From assembly GCA_017311185.1 (NCBI GenBank), contig JAESUZ010004534.1:2689501-2753500 (forward strand): a stretch of DNA of 64,000 bases, given 5' to 3'. The translations under genes and the position numbers were made by a program. Source of the stretch: Proteles cristata cristata. Its lineage: Eukaryota; Chordata; Mammalia; Carnivora; Hyaenidae. The notes under the pieces are model-generated. The model was not told the origin of the DNA. It was given only the letters and a program-made list of their open reading frames with translations, and made no database searches. Numbering within the stretch: position 1 is the first letter of the stretch; each line of letters starts with the position of its first letter. Shown in pieces: positions 33,865 to 46,178 of this stretch.

Positions 33865-34064
33865 CTTTTAGAAAGAGAGAACTCCCAAGTGGGGAAGGGG
33901 GGAGGAGAGGGGAGAGAGAGAGGAAAGAGAGAGAGAATGAGAATCTTAGGCAGGCTTCATGCCTAGTGTGGAACCCCATGCAACATGTGATCCCACAACC
34001 CCAAGATCATGACCTGAGCCAAAATCAAGTCAGATACTTAACAAACTGAGCTACTCACATGCCC
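33865..34064 (-). mobile_element. CAN-SINE, minus strand, old copy
   Basis: Heavily diverged: 'gtggaaccccatgcaacatgtgatcccacaaccccaagatcatgacctgagccaaaatcaagtcagatac'. The 'ccaaaatcaagtca' insert is typical of older carnivore SINEs shared beyond cats. Flanks 'tgtaatttatttt' and 'tgtagttattttt'. Confidence 0.9.
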
Positions 34065-34077
34065 TGTAGTTATTTTT

Positions 34078-35114
34078 TATAACAGAAATACAAAGGATTA
34101 TGGAACCTCAGGAGAAGAAAATATTAATTCTAATAAAGGAAATTAGAGATTTCATCAAATGGGTCAGTCTGAGCAAGTGACTACAGATGGTTGGCAATAG
34201 CACAAAGGACCAGCTTGTGTAAACACTAAGAGAAAGTAAAGTTTAGTCCTTAGTCCGGAAGGACTGGAAACAATGGCTCTTTTATCTGGAAGTCTCAAAT
34301 GCTCTCTCTCTCTGGAAGTTTTTTCAGCAAAAGTATTTGCGGTTTGTTGGTCTGTTTTATTTTGGTTTTGGTTTTTTGACGGGAAGGAATGGAGCCCCTG
34401 GAATCAAGCATACATGTTTGAAAATCTAAGATTTTCAGTCCTTTGAACCACTAGCAATAAAATTCTAAAGCAGTTGTCTAAATAGGCTGAGATTTTCCCT
34501 TTTAGCTACCTGGAAAATGTGGAGTTGCTCTTTCAGGAAAACAGATGATGAATCTCATGAAGGCATATATTTCATTTAGTCAATAAAAATGTCTCCCAAC
34601 CTATTCCACCCACACTAAACAATCAATATAAATGAAATTTTGGCCTACACAGACTGAAAATAGTAGGGCCAAAGCAAAGAAAGATACTAGAGAAGGATTA
34701 TATGTGAAATTTTAATTTCATTTAGAGACTTTTCCTTGTGAAAAATCATTTATATAAGCATTTTCACACAAAATCAAGATTACTGGGTATGCCCCTTCAT
34801 TCCTAAGATACAAAGGTGAACTTATTCATTACTAACTGGCTGCTTAAGGAGTGTTGGTTACAGCTCTTTGCTCATTATTTGTGGGTTTCTGCTCAATTAC
34901 TCTACTACAGAAAGCTACTCCAGGGCTCATAGACCACACCTATAGAAATAATCGGTGATACAATGATAAATGATGTTGTTCTCGGGGAAAACAAGAAAGG
35001 GTTTGTACATGAAGTTGTTTAGATTTATTACAACACTTAAAACACAACCCCCTCTATTACTCAAACTAGTAACAGGTCAATATAGTTCACAATAGAAAAG
35101 GCAGCAGTACAGTC
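34078..35114. other. Unassigned sequence
   Basis: No repeat or gene recognised in 1 kb. Confidence 0.4.
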
Positions 35115-35444
35115 TTTATTTAAGTCTGTACTATTCAATACGGTAGCCACTAGCTACTTATGGCTATTAAGCACCTGAAATGTGGCTAGCCTGAATTATA
35201 ACCTGCTTTAAGTATAAGTTACATACTGGGTTTCAAAGGTTTAGTAAGAAAAATATAAAATATCTGATTAATAATTTCTAAATTAATTACATGTAGAAAT
35301 GATAACATTTGGACACATTGGATTAAATAAAATGTATTCTTAAAATTAATTTCACCTGTTTTTGTTAACTTTGTTTAATGTGACACTCAAAATGTTTAAA
35401 ATCACATACGTGGTTTGCATTAGATTTCTTTGGGACAGCACTGG
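35115..35444. mobile_element. Fossil nonautonomous DNA transposon
   Basis: 'gtactattcaatacggtagccactagctacttatggctattaagcacctgaaatgtggctag' and the terminal 'gggacagcactggtctaag' follow an old mammalian DNA-transposon repeat ('tgctgtccaatacggtagccactagccacatgtggct..gagcacttgaaatgtggc'). The two ends are complementary in plan. The exact family is not asserted. Confidence 0.65.
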
Positions 35445-35538
35445 TCTAAGAGATACAACTTAACTTCTCTAAGCCTCATTATCTACTTCTATAAAAGGGA
35501 GAAAATAACCATTGTCCTGTCTTATTGATTTTCTGTAT
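35445..35538 (-). mobile_element. MIR fragment, minus strand
   Basis: 'caacttaacttctctaagcctcattatctacttctataaaagggagaaaataacc' is the complement of the MIR core. Confidence 0.65.
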
Positions 35539-35553
35539 AGGAATATATTTTCT

Positions 35554-35790
35554 TTTTTTTGTTTAAAAAAAATTTTTTAATGTTTTATTTATTTTTGAGA
35601 GAGAGAGAGATAGAGACAGCATGAGCACGGAAGGGTCAGAGAGAGAAGGAGACCCAGAATCCGAAACAGGCTCCAGGCTCTGAGCTGGCTGTCAGCACAG
35701 AGCCCGAACTGGGGCTGGAACCCACGAACCGTGAGACCATGACCTGAGCCGAAGTCAGACGCTTAACCGACTGAGCCACCCAGGTGCCCC
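35554..35790 (-). mobile_element. CAN-SINE, minus strand, full length
   Basis: Flanks 'aggaatatattttct' (35539-35553) and 'aggaatgtattttcc' (35791-35805). The body is close to consensus ('ccaggctctgagctggctgtcagcacagagccc'), of the 'gacctgagccgaagtc' group. Confidence 0.95.
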
Positions 35791-35805
35791 AGGAATGTAT
35801 TTTCC

Positions 35806-36709
35806 TAATGTATAGGAAAACATTCTAAAAATTATTGAATACTAAATAAGTACAATGTACTATCAAAAAGAATAATTCCTAATGGAAAAGGTTAGCATAA
35901 TGAATCCAAGTGTTAAATATAACTTTTAGCTTGCTCTGGCACAGAATTTCAATAGGCGAGACAAAACTAAGAAATGAAGATATATCCTCCAAACCTTTCA
36001 ATGCTTTCAGTTCATATAAATTTGAAATGCTAAGCACATCTAACTATCTGCCAGGGTCCATGATGGATAAAGTCATCCAAGAGCAGGATAATATTCTATG
36101 AGGATGCTCAAGGGATGAAGTAAGCTATCACCCTACTCAGAGGTCAGCCTGGCTTGAAATTAAAAGGCTGTGGTATTAGAGTCCACCTAATGGTGAATGT
36201 ATCAATGCAGCATTGGCAGTAAACAGCCATTTGGGTCCAGCATTTGTGACCACTGTTGATTGTCAAAGTAATGTAATTTTCTAATCTACCACAAAAATAT
36301 AAAAACTGAGCCAAAGTTAGGAGAAGCTAATATTCTTAAACTAGAAATTGCTTCCTGTTTTAAACTTTTCTTTAGAATTACATCTGACTTTCCTGGTAGC
36401 ACAAAATGGGGGTTACAAGATCTCAAGGATGTGAGAGTGATATAAATAAAGAGAGAAAAAAGTTCACCTACACTTAAAGCAAAGGTGCCTTGAGAATCTC
36501 TCACCAGGTTACACAATGTTAGGCCAATGGGCAGAGCTTCAAGAAAAGACACCTAAAGAAAGGTAACAAATACAACCTCCCTCATAAGCGGCGGATAGGG
36601 AGTCAACCAACTTTATCTATCATCCAGCTTCATATTCTGACCTATTATCCCATCTTTGACAGTTGTTATACTCTAATAATATCTAAGCAGTAGTAATTCT
36701 CAAAACACA
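35806..36709. other. Unassigned sequence
   Basis: No repeat recognised. A 48-bp minus-strand block ending at a GTGAGA (about 36507-36554) is bounded by splice-like signals but is too short to weigh. Confidence 0.4.
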
Positions 36710-36892
36710 TAAAGCCTCAGAACCTGTATGTGTGCCATTCCTCTGCTGGAACATGCTTGCACTACCCTCCTTGCTGTTTCTCTGGCAAACTCATCTTCCT
36801 TCCCCAAGAGTCAACTCGTGTCACAACGTCTAGGAATCTATCCCTGACATGTTCTATAACACTTAGGCCTGTATTACAAAACTAACCACCTT
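36710..36892 (+). mobile_element. L2 LINE fragment, plus strand
   Basis: 'ccattcctctgctggaacatgcttgcactaccctcc', 'tctggcaaactcatcttccttccccaagagtcaactc' and 'aatctatccctgacatg' follow the L2 3' region ('tgttccctctgcctggaatgctctt..ggctaactcc..tcattcaagtctcagctc..ccttccctgac'). It is cut at about 36893, where an L1 begins. Confidence 0.75.
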
Positions 36893-37890
36893 AGAATGTA
36901 AACTGGTACAGCCACTGTGGAAAATAGTAGAGTTTCCTCAGAAATTAAAAATGGAACTGCCTTATGATCTAGCAATCCTACTTCTGGATATATAACTAAA
37001 GGAAACAAAATCATTGTCTCAAAGAGGTATCTATAGTCCCATGTTCACCGCAACATGATCCACAATGATCAAGGTATGGAAACAACGTAGGTGTCCTCAA
37101 CAAATGAATAAAGAAAATGTGGTATATATAGACATAATGGAATATCATTCACCCTTTAAAAAGAAAGAAATGTTGGGGGGCCTGGGTGGGTAGGTAAGTT
37201 AAGCATGTGACTCTTGATTTTGTCTAAGATCATGATCTCACTGTTCATGAGATCAAGTCCAATTAGGCTCTAAGCTGACAGCACAGAGCCTGTTTGAGAC
37301 TCTCTCTCCCTCTCTCTCTGCCCCTGCTCCACTTGCTCACTTGCACATGCTCTCTTTCTCTCTCAAAATAAATAAATAAACATCTGAAATAAATAAAAAT
37401 CAAGAAATCCTGTTATTTGTGACACATGGATGACCCTGAGGGTATTATGCTAAGTGAAATAAGCCAGACAAAGACAAACAACAGATGATACTATTTATAT
37501 GTAAAATCTAAAACTAACAAACAAAAAAAAGTGAACTCATAGAAACAGAGAATAGAAAAGTGGTTGCTAGGGACAGGGAGAGGTTGGTAAAGGGTACCAA
37601 CTTTCTTTCAGCTATAAGATAAGGTCTGAGAACTTAATATATAAAATGGTGACTGTAGTTGGTAATACTATATTGTATAATTGAAAATTGCTAAGAGAGC
37701 AGATCCTAAATGTTTCCAGTAAAAAAGAAAAAAAATAGATATGTAAGGTGATAGATTTGTTAATTAATTCATGAAATAAATCCTTTCAAAATATATACAC
37801 AAGTCAAATTATCACACTGGACACTTTAAACACTTTAAAATTTTATTTCTCAATTATACCTCAATAAATTTGGCAAAAAGAGGAAAAAAA
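36893..37890 (+). mobile_element. Old L1 3' end, plus strand, carrying a SINE
   Basis: ORF2 C-terminal code ('gaatgtaaactggtacagccactgtgg', 'gatctagcaatcctacttctgg') is followed by 'ggatgaccctgagggtattatgctaagtgaaataagcc', the 3' UTR 'agtggttgctagggacaggg', and an end at 'cacacaagtcaaattatcacactgg...ctcaattatacctcaat'. The frame is lost. A SINE sits at 37175-37395. Confidence 0.92.
37175..37395 (+). mobile_element. CAN-SINE inside old L1, plus strand
   Basis: Head 'ggggggcctgggtgggtagg', body 'ctctaagctgacagcacagagcctg', tail 'caaaataaataaataaacatc'. A and B boxes decayed. Confidence 0.93.
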
Positions 37891-38946
37891 TGAACCTTCC
37901 TATATTAGAATTGCCTATTTCTGAGTGTGGCTTTTCATTTGATTGCAATCTTTTAACCACATCTTTCAATCCAGTCTAATGTGTTGAAGGGGAACTTTCA
38001 TTCCTTGCTTCTCATGTGTCTATACAGTCAGACTTCCACTAGATAACACTCCTGGCCTCTCTCCAACACTCCTCAGCCTAGTCCCTCTAACTGGTGGGTT
38101 AGAGTTAGAATAAACAAGCCACATACAGCTCTTGTTCTGTCTCATTCTCTTTTCTTCATGATCTGTGTATTACCTAAGAGAGTATGTATAGTCTTCTCCC
38201 TACTATGCAGTAGCATGGGCCTGACTCCTTGGTCTGTGGTTTCCTAGGCCTGCCTGTTGCATTGAGGAAGGGGCTGTATTAATAAATTCACTTGCATGAC
38301 CTCAGCTACAATTTCCAGATAACTTTATAAATATTATAAAATATGTTATCTCCATCTCTTGGACCTCTATGTCTATATTAGTTGGTTCTAAACACAGGTG
38401 GGGAGAAAGAAGAATTATTAGTCTTCTAAAACTCCTATATAGTCACAGCATATTTAATAAATAGATGAATCTGAATGTAATACTAGAGCTATACGTGGGT
38501 GGGGTTGAGTCGTCAAGCTAGAAAGGCATAAGCAGCTTAAAGGAGAACATCTGCCAGAAAAAAAATAAGGCATTTGGATTTCATACCAACAAAGTCTTCC
38601 TTAATAAAAAGATAGTGAACAGTAATAATTTTGTTATTGAATTATATGCCTGTCCCGTTATCTCCCCCTCTTTATGGCAAGGGCTGGATATTACTCATTT
38701 TGGGGGTCCTCCAAATTACCATCCAATAGGAGGCATGCAAATGGTTGTTTAATTAATAATTAACAGACTACACACATTTATGGGCTCATCCTGGGAGTAG
38801 GAGAGTACAGATAAAGTAGGAGTTTTCTCCTGACAGCAAGGCTCAGAGATAAAATGTAAAATATGGGTAAAATAGGGTATAATATGAAAGAAGCCAGAAA
38901 ATGCATTTCATAAAAGAAGGTCCTGAGTCTTAACAATGAGGGTGAG
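37891..38946. other. Unassigned sequence
   Basis: No firm repeat. 'ttatggcaagggctggatattactc' near 38674 is faintly L2-like. Confidence 0.4.
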
Positions 38947-38959
38947 AACGGGGCTTTTA

Positions 38960-39869
38960 TTTTTTTTATAATAGTTTATAGTCAAGTTGGTGTCCATATA
39001 ACACCCGGTGATCCTCCCCACAAGTGCTCTCCTCCATGCCCATCACCCTCCTTCCCCTCTCCCCCAACCCCCATCAGCCCTCAGTTTGTTCTCAGTATTC
39101 AAGAGTCTCTCATGGTTTGCCTCCCTCCCTCTCCCCAAGTATTTTTCCCCTTCTTCTCCCCCACGATCCTCCATTAAGTTCCTCCTAATCCACCAATACG
39201 TGCAAACATATGGTATCTGTCCTTCTCTGCCTGATTTATTTCACTCAGCATAACACCCTCAAGGTCCATCCACGTTGATACACAGAGCCAGATTTCATTC
39301 TTTCTCATTGCCATGTAGTATTCCATTGTGTAGATAAACCACATCTTCTTGATCCATTCGTCCATTGATGGACACTTAGGCTCTTTCCATGTTTTGGCTA
39401 TTGTTGAGAGTGCTGCTATGAACATTGGGGTACATGTGCCCCTATGCACTCCTGGATCCCTTGGGTAAATTCCTAGCAGTGCCATTGCTAGGTCATAGGG
39501 GAGTTCTATTGTTAATTTTTTGAGGAAACTCCACACTGTTTTCCAGAGGGGTTCCACCAGTTTACATTCCCACCAATTGTGTAGGAGGGTGCCCATTTCT
39601 CCACATCCTCGCCAGCACCTAGAGTGCTCTGATTTGCTCATTTTACCCACTCTGACTGGCGTGAGGTAGTATCTCAATGTGGTTTTGATTTGTATTTCCT
39701 GATGAGGAGGAATGCTGAGCATCGTTTCATGTGTCTGTTGGCTATCTGAATGTCCTCTTTGGAGAAGTGTCTGTTCATGTCTTCTGTCCATTTCTTCACT
39801 GGGTTGTTTGTTTTTCAGGTATGGAGTTTGGTGAGTTCCTTATAAATTTTGGATACTAGCCCAACAAAG
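38960..39869 (-). mobile_element. 5'-truncated carnivore L1, minus strand
   Basis: Poly-T at 38960-38969 ('attttttttata') is followed by the complement of the 3' UTR and ORF2 end, truncated within ORF2 at about 39869. Flanks 'acggggctttta' and 'aaggggcttcta' are a likely target duplication with decay. C runs at 39039-39072 make a G-quadruplex motif on the element's sense strand. Confidence 0.93.
39174..39791 (-). pseudogene. L1 ORF2 C-terminal fragment
   Basis: An open frame of 205 codons reads the ORF2p end, including an intact CCHC motif (CWRGC, then H and C at the family spacing) and the terminus ARIGGLGGT. A few residues seen in the 12083 copy before 'HRSTCTPMF' are missing here. It lacks the endonuclease and RT domains. 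The first methionine is inside ORF2, not a real start. Confidence 0.9.
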
Positions 39870-39929
39870 GGGCTTCTAAACTTCTAAAATTTCTAAAGGC
39901 AAATGTCATTAAAATTTGGGAAATTATGG

Positions 39930-40145
39930 AATAGAAGTTAAGATGTGGGTTAAGCCGCTGAATTGTCTGCCTCAAATCTTTCTAAGCCTCAGTTTCCTCA
40001 TTCATGTAAGGAAATTAATGAAACTACTGACTTCACAGGATTTTTGAGAGACTCAAAGAACTTAAATTCTTATAAAGGCTTTCTTTAGTTCAGACTTATC
40101 ATATAGAAAATGCTAGATTCCTTTGTAGGAATAGTAAAAGCAGTA
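39930..40145 (-). mobile_element. MIR relic, minus strand
   Basis: 'ctgcctcaaatctttctaagcctcagtttcctcattcatgtaagg' and 'gacttcacaggatttttgagagactc' are the complement of the MIR core and tail side. Confidence 0.78.
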
Positions 40146-42859
40146 GTTTAATTTGGACATTCACACTTAAAATATAGATGTTACCATGAAAAAATATAAT
40201 TGCAAGGGAAGGAGAAGGTAGAGATAATTTAATGTGATAGAGGTAGATCCCTCTATTAGATAAATGGAAATTTTGTAATTGTTACCCTACCACAGAGCAA
40301 ATTCAGCTATGGAATATGTTTCACAATTTATGTAGCTTATTTTGTTAAATTTTTTTTTTTTTTTACATTTCTATCACAACTCTGATAATTTCAATTTTAC
40401 CCCATCAGGAACAGGAAGTTTTCCCCCATGTGGACATAAAATTAGGAACATTCCAGAGCCACCATCTTCTGTAATTTGCCCTTTCTTTCTGATGTTAACC
40501 TCAAGCTAGAAAGGTACAAGTCTATTAATCTGGGATGGAGTTGGGGCTAATTGTAATTAAATATTACATTCTAATTCTTATTCATTCCCATTATCTATTT
40601 ACAAAAAACAAAAGTGATACTTTTCCTAATTTTCTCCTCTCTTTCATGTTCTACACACAATTTTCTCATGGACTTAGTTTCCCCACAAAAGGAATTTTAC
40701 ATGCAGAATTCTATTATTCTTAAACTCAAAATGGAGAACACTCAGTATTTTTCATATATCCCATACTAAATGTATCTAAACATTTTTAGATTTTCTGGGA
40801 AGAAAATCACAATTCTCTTTCCCAAAGCCAATATTTACTTTGGTATCCTGTAACTTGCAAAGCAGTCACCCACACTTAGAAGTTCTGCAAGCTGCTATCT
40901 GTAAGATATCGCCTTAAATTGTAAACACCTGTTTCCTTAATCTGTCCCCCACCCTCAGATCCCCTAGGCAACCTATAAAGAAAACCTTTAATGGATTTAG
41001 TAAAATAAAAACTTGCTTCCAAATTTATATTACATCTTCCCACACACCTAAGAAAAAACTATTTAATAAAGGTTTCATATTCAATGAGCTAAAACTGGCA
41101 TCTTAACCGAATACCTTCTCATCTACATTCTGAAAAGACAAATAAAATGCCAAAATCTTAATTTCATACATTAAACATTTTAAACTCTTTTAAAAGATCA
41201 ACAAATGTATGTAATATCTCCACATTTTAGTAGAGTTTACCAAGAACAGAGAGTAGAAACTAGTTCACCTAAGGACTGCTCTCCTCTGCCCATTTGCCAA
41301 GTTTGGAATGACTTCCTCTATCTCGATCAGTTTCACATGCATGTGCACATACAACTACAAATTTTACGGACACTTCTTCATAAAATGGGCATAATACCTA
41401 TGCATAGTGCAGCAAACTATTGTTGCAATTTCAGTATAGTTTCTTATTCCATGTCTATAATTTGCTGGTAAGATTTCATTAAAGCAAACAGCATTGTTAA
41501 CTGATTAACATTTCTTACCAAACACTGAAGATTTAAAGTCACAACTAACTTCACTAATAATTCCCCTACAAACCTAAAAATTTAAAGGTCAGATGTATTT
41601 TATTTTCTCCAGCCTGGTCTCCTAAAAATAAATCATAGATATATTCTCAATCTGCAACTTAATTACCCTCTGGAGACCAGCAGGTTATAGTTGGAGGGTG
41701 TCATTTAGCAGTCTTTGGGGAATTGGAATCTCTTTCATTTGCATTACTTCTTTGTAACAAGAATTCAGACAGACTTGGCCTTTTTTTCCCCAGAAAAAGG
41801 TCACAGTCTATCATTAGAAGCTTGAATGAGAAATGGTAACATGGATTTTTTTAATGATAAAAGTTGGAGACATTGGAAACAAATAACATATTGACATTTA
41901 AAATATTCATTTTAAAAATAGAGGGCACTATGGTGTGGTCATTAGCACCTTCCTCTTTATTGGGATTTCATCCATTTATAGACTCTCTTGGTTGGAAGGG
42001 ACAATAAAGGTCATCCTGTCCAACTACCACCTGATGCCTTGAAAATTTTCTCTCTCTGTGGTGCGGTATGATCTATATTCTAATAAATTACTTTTATAGT
42101 CAGTGAAAAGCCAAATCCTTACAATTTATATTGAATCTTCAATGATACATTAGTTTTTATCACCTTCATTTTATCTGAGCCTTAGAAAACAGTATTTTTA
42201 AACTTTATAATTTTTACTTTTAATTCCTTCAACCCCTCTCTCCACTGGGCATTAATTTCTCATTATTTTTTAAATGTCTCTAACATATAACTGGAAATGC
42301 AATTAAGTCAAACAAGTATGTGTTTTATTTCCTTGTTTATTAGAAAACTGATTATAATATGCACTATTCAGATCTTTCAATAATATGTCTTCAAGAGTAA
42401 ATGCTTTCATTATCCCCACAAAAAATATTTCAATAACATATATATAAAATATGAGTGACATTCTGATGCCACATACTTATCACCATGAAATTAACTGCAA
42501 CGATGATTACATAATCAGCTCATATAGTGTTATCCTGAACTCACCTTCCTATCCCCTTCCATTATGTTTGATCATGTATCCCCTTCTCTGTTTCTCCATT
42601 TACCACCAGATATAAACAATTGATTAGTGTGGTGAGTGATTTTAAACAGAAACTTCTTTTGCCAGGGGGTGATATGGCAATCCTAAATCAAGCTTAATTC
42701 TAGGATTAGAGAGGTTGTCCTACACTTGAAATTTACCTGAATAATCTAGAACATCACACACACTGACCATTATGTCTAAATCCTAGCCTATCATCACCAG
42801 CAAACTCAGATACTGAAAACATCTTGGAGTTTTTTCATTGACTTGACAAATATTTGTTT
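40146..42859. other. Repeat-poor unassigned stretch
   Basis: 2.7 kb in which I name no clear transposon. Near 41990-42030 'ttggttggaagggacaataaaggtcatcctgtccaact' resembles an ancient SINE/LINE relic. There are no gene signals I can support. An 88-codon plus frame (41205-41471) is unremarkable. Confidence 0.45.
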
Positions 42860-43015
42860 TTATCCTACTCAGTTCTAGATGCTGTGCAAGGCACTGGTTA
42901 CAAAGATAAATTAAACATAGTATCCAGCATCAAAGAAGTCATTTAAATGGAGAAAGACTGATAAACATAGTGAAGAAAATACTAGCAGTAGGCATAGGTG
43001 ACTATGGGGATGTGG
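42860..43015 (+). mobile_element. Ancient mammalian repeat relic
   Basis: 'tcctactcagttctagatgctgtgcaaggcactggttacaaagataaattaaacatag' is of the same old type as 26220-26500. Confidence 0.5.
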
Positions 43016-44993
43016 AGCAGTTGTACCCACCCCCTACGAGGGGCAAAAAGAGAAGCTGACTCCAAAGTACTAAGTTTCAAAGGATAAACTCAAGTCAGCA
43101 AGAAATAGTGAAGAAGGTTCTCATCTTATCTGTTAATTGTGAATCTGTCTCTTTCAGAGCTATCATCTGATTCAATTAACCTCTTAATTTTGCAGATGAG
43201 GAACACAGCATTTTTTGAGCCATTTCCCCATTAATCTTTATAATGTTTTTTGAGGTTTTTTTAAGAAAGCAAATATTATGTTGATTTTTATAGACAAGGA
43301 CATCAGACATGTATATAATAAGTAATTTACCTAAAGCGTCTCTCACCCAACTGTTCATGCCAAAGAAAGGATATTCGTATGCCAAGAGGGAAGCAAGAGG
43401 TCGAGAATCTGGAGCCTTGATTCTAATAGTTTTGTGATTTTGAAAAGGCTTTAGGTTTCCTCATTAATAAAATGAGCTGGGTGGCACAAGGCAATCTTGG
43501 GTCATGCTGTCAAAATTGTGTTGGTTCATAATACTGTGTACTAAACTCTGTCACTTGCATATGGTAAAGATTCTAGGATCTGCCCCATAAAATTATCTGA
43601 CATTAAATGTCCCCTTTCATTAAGTTTTTAGTCCCTGACATTTTTAATTCCACATTTTCTCTTTATCCAGATTTTTTGTATTTATTTTCATTTTTTAAAA
43701 TACCCTAAGTTGCCTGAGCTATGATTAAGCATTTAGAAGATTCTCAATAAACGTCTCCCACAATGAAAAAGCACTCTGAACATACTTGTAGCCAAGGAAC
43801 ATAGAAGAAGTAAAATTGCTTATAATATTTCAAACTTTAAGCTGTAACAGCCCAAATTAAGGGAGAAGTAAAAGCAACCCAAATATGAAGGAAAATGATT
43901 AAATATTAATGTAATGAGGCTTTAAAGTATAGGTCTGAAAACTCACCAAAAAATTTTTCTTCTCAGTTTGTAGGAAAGTCATATTTAAGGCCATGTTAAG
44001 ACAGATGATCTCCACCAAACCTTAATTTCATGCATTATTCCTCACTATATTTTAACCACCCCTTCCTTTTATTACTTATTCACTAAACACCTGTAAGTTC
44101 CCACGTTCAAAACCTATGGTAAAGCAAAACAAAAAAAAAGTTAACAGAGCTGTTTGTTTGGGTTTTGTTTATTTATAGATCAGTTGGGTAGGTGGGAAGT
44201 TTTGGGTAAAGGCTATCACCAGATGAGATCTCTAATTAATTTAATTAATGCCTAGTTCTCTCATACTTTTAATGTGTTCTCAGCCAATTCAGTTTTCACT
44301 ATAGTGACTGATTTTGATTTAAAGTACTAGACTTTTCTGTATTTATTTCACCAATGTTATAAGATCTTATTTTCTTTAGAATATCTTTGAGACTATCCCC
44401 CCCACACACAAAATACTAATGAACTATAATAAAATTTTTCTGTAAATTAATTTATTTTACATTCTTTTTATCCCTGAAAATGATTGCATTCAGGTTTATA
44501 ACATGCTTAACATGGGTGGTATAAGGTGGTATAAGCCAATCTCTGGAGACCTTAAGAGTAAAGAGATTTCTATATGTTTAGTCACTGCTATATGTATGAT
44601 TATGAAAACTAAGCTTATAATACTATGTATTGATTGCATTTATTTTATTGTTTCATTTATATAATTTCCACCATTCATTCATATTAAAATGAAGTCTTTC
44701 AATTTTCCTTTTCATTCTTTATGCCTCAGAAATCTCTGCTCACTTCACTATTCCTCATCTTTCTAAATAAGACCTATGACAAAACACATTTTCACCCATT
44801 TTCACTATATTCACTTATATTTATCTCTAATATATTTCAATACCACTTCACTAAGTCGCATGTGTTTGAAAAAATGGAAAGGGAAACGCATGCCAAACTC
44901 TCTTGTTCTTCAAAATTATACAAAGCACTTGAGGAGGCAGGAGATATATTAAAAAGATAGTTGCTTATTTAAAAAGTAGTAAATACTAACATC
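43016..44993. other. Unassigned sequence with a possible MIR trace
   Basis: 43420-43490 ('tttgtgattttgaaaaggctttaggtttcctcattaataaaatg') may be a minus-strand MIR core. Otherwise nothing is recognised in 2 kb. A 79-codon plus frame (44721-44960) has no family signature. Confidence 0.45.
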
Positions 44994-45013
44994 TAAAAGG
45001 AATATGACTTTCT

Positions 45014-45236
45014 TTTTTTTTTAATGTTTTTTATTTTATTTATTTCTAGGAGAGAGAGAGAGAGACAGCGTGAGCAGGGGAGGGTCAGAAAGAGAGGGAG
45101 TCACAGACTGAAACAAGCTCCAGGCTCTGAGCTGACAGTCAGCACAGAGCCTGACGCGGGGCCGAAACCACGAACCGCGAGATCATGACCTAAGCGAAAG
45201 TCGGACGCTTAACCGACTAAGCCACCCAGGCGCCCC
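45014..45236 (-). mobile_element. CAN-SINE, minus strand, young group
   Basis: Flanks 'taaaaggaatatgactttct' (44994-45013) and 'taaaaggaataaggctttct' (45237-45256) match at 18 of 20. It carries 'tttctaggagagag', 'ggagtcacagactg' and 'gacctaagcgaaagtcggacgc' with several CpGs kept. Confidence 0.96.
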
Positions 45237-45249
45237 TAAAAGGAATAAG

Positions 45250-45467
45250 GCTTTCTGTGGAAAACAGTATGGAGCTTCCTCAAAAAATTAAAAATAGAAT
45301 TATCATATGATCCAATAATTCCACTACTGGGTATTTACCCAAAGAATCCAAAGACACTAATTTGAAAAAATATATGCATACCTATGTTTATTGCAGCATT
45401 ACTTACAATAGCCAAGATATGGAAGAAGCCCATGTCTATTGATAGACGAGTGGCTAAAGAAGATGCG

Positions 45468-45514
<47 letters not shown>

Positions 45515-45955
45515 CGTGCGCGCGCACGCGCGCACGTGCACACATGCATGTCTACGCACACATGCTTGCGGGAGTGCAATGAAATACTACTCAGCCATAA
45601 AAACGAATGGAATCTTGCCATTTGCAACAACATGGATGAATCTAAAGTGTCTAATGCTAAGTGAAATAAGTGAATCAGAAAAACAAATACCATAGGATTT
45701 CACTCATATGTGGAAATTAAGAAACAAAACAAAGAAAAAGAGACAAAAAAGCAAACTCTTAACTATAGAGAACAAACTGATAGTTACCAGAGGGGAGGTC
45801 GGTAGAGGGATGGGTGAAATAGGTGAAGAAGATTAAAGACTACACTTATGATGAGCACTAAGTAATGTATAGAATCGTTCAACTGTGATATTGTACACCT
45901 GAAACTAATATAACACTGTACACTAATTATACTGGAATGAAAGTTAAATAAATAT
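45250..45955 (+). mobile_element. Old L1 3' end, plus strand, with internal (TG)n(CG)n tract
   Basis: 'gtggaaaacagtatggagcttcctc', 'ccaataattccactactgggtatttaccc', 'caatagccaagatatgg', 'aacatggatgaatctaaagtgtctaatgctaag' and 'gatattgtacacctgaaactaatataacactgtacactaattatactgg' trace the ORF2 C-terminus and 3' UTR. The alternating tract replaces the usual 'gtggtatatata..' position of ORF2, a spot that is TG-rich in many old L1s. Confidence 0.92.
45468..45551. repeat. 84-bp alternating purine-pyrimidine tract (TG then CG-rich)
   Basis: Every base from 45468 to 45551 alternates purine and pyrimidine without a break: (TG)n to about 45506, then a CG-rich part to about 45530, then mixed CA/TG to 45551. 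Long (CG/TG)n tracts are the classic sequence for Z-DNA. The CG part is also nearly self-complementary. Confidence 0.97.
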
Positions 45956-46163
45956 GGGGTATCTGGGTGACTCAGTTGGTTGAGCATCTGACTTCCACTC
46001 AGGTCATGATCTCACAGTTCGTGAGTTCGAGACCCACATAGGGCTCTGTGCTGACAGCTCAGAGCCTGGAGCCTGTTTCTGATTCAGTGTCTCCTTCTCA
46101 TTTTGCACACCCCCCCACTCGCACTCTCTGTGTGTCTCAAAAATGAATGTTAAAAAATTTTTT
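45956..46163 (+). mobile_element. CAN-SINE, plus strand
   Basis: Flanks 'aagttaaataaatat' (45941-45955) and 'aagttaaacaaatac' (46164-46178). Head 'ggggtatctgggtgactcag', B box 'gagttcgagaccc'. It landed at the A-rich tail of the L1 before it. Confidence 0.94.
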
Positions 46164-46178
46164 AAGTTAAACAAATAC

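Noticed and set aside
36507..36554. 48-bp minus-strand micro-exon with splice-like borders.
   Set aside because: Splice-like signals of this quality are frequent in T-rich DNA; too short for a composition test, with no partner exon.
45335..45695. Several overlapping open frames on both strands.
   Set aside because: They are translations of the (TG)n(CG)n tract (Cys-Val / His-Thr repeats) in an old L1.
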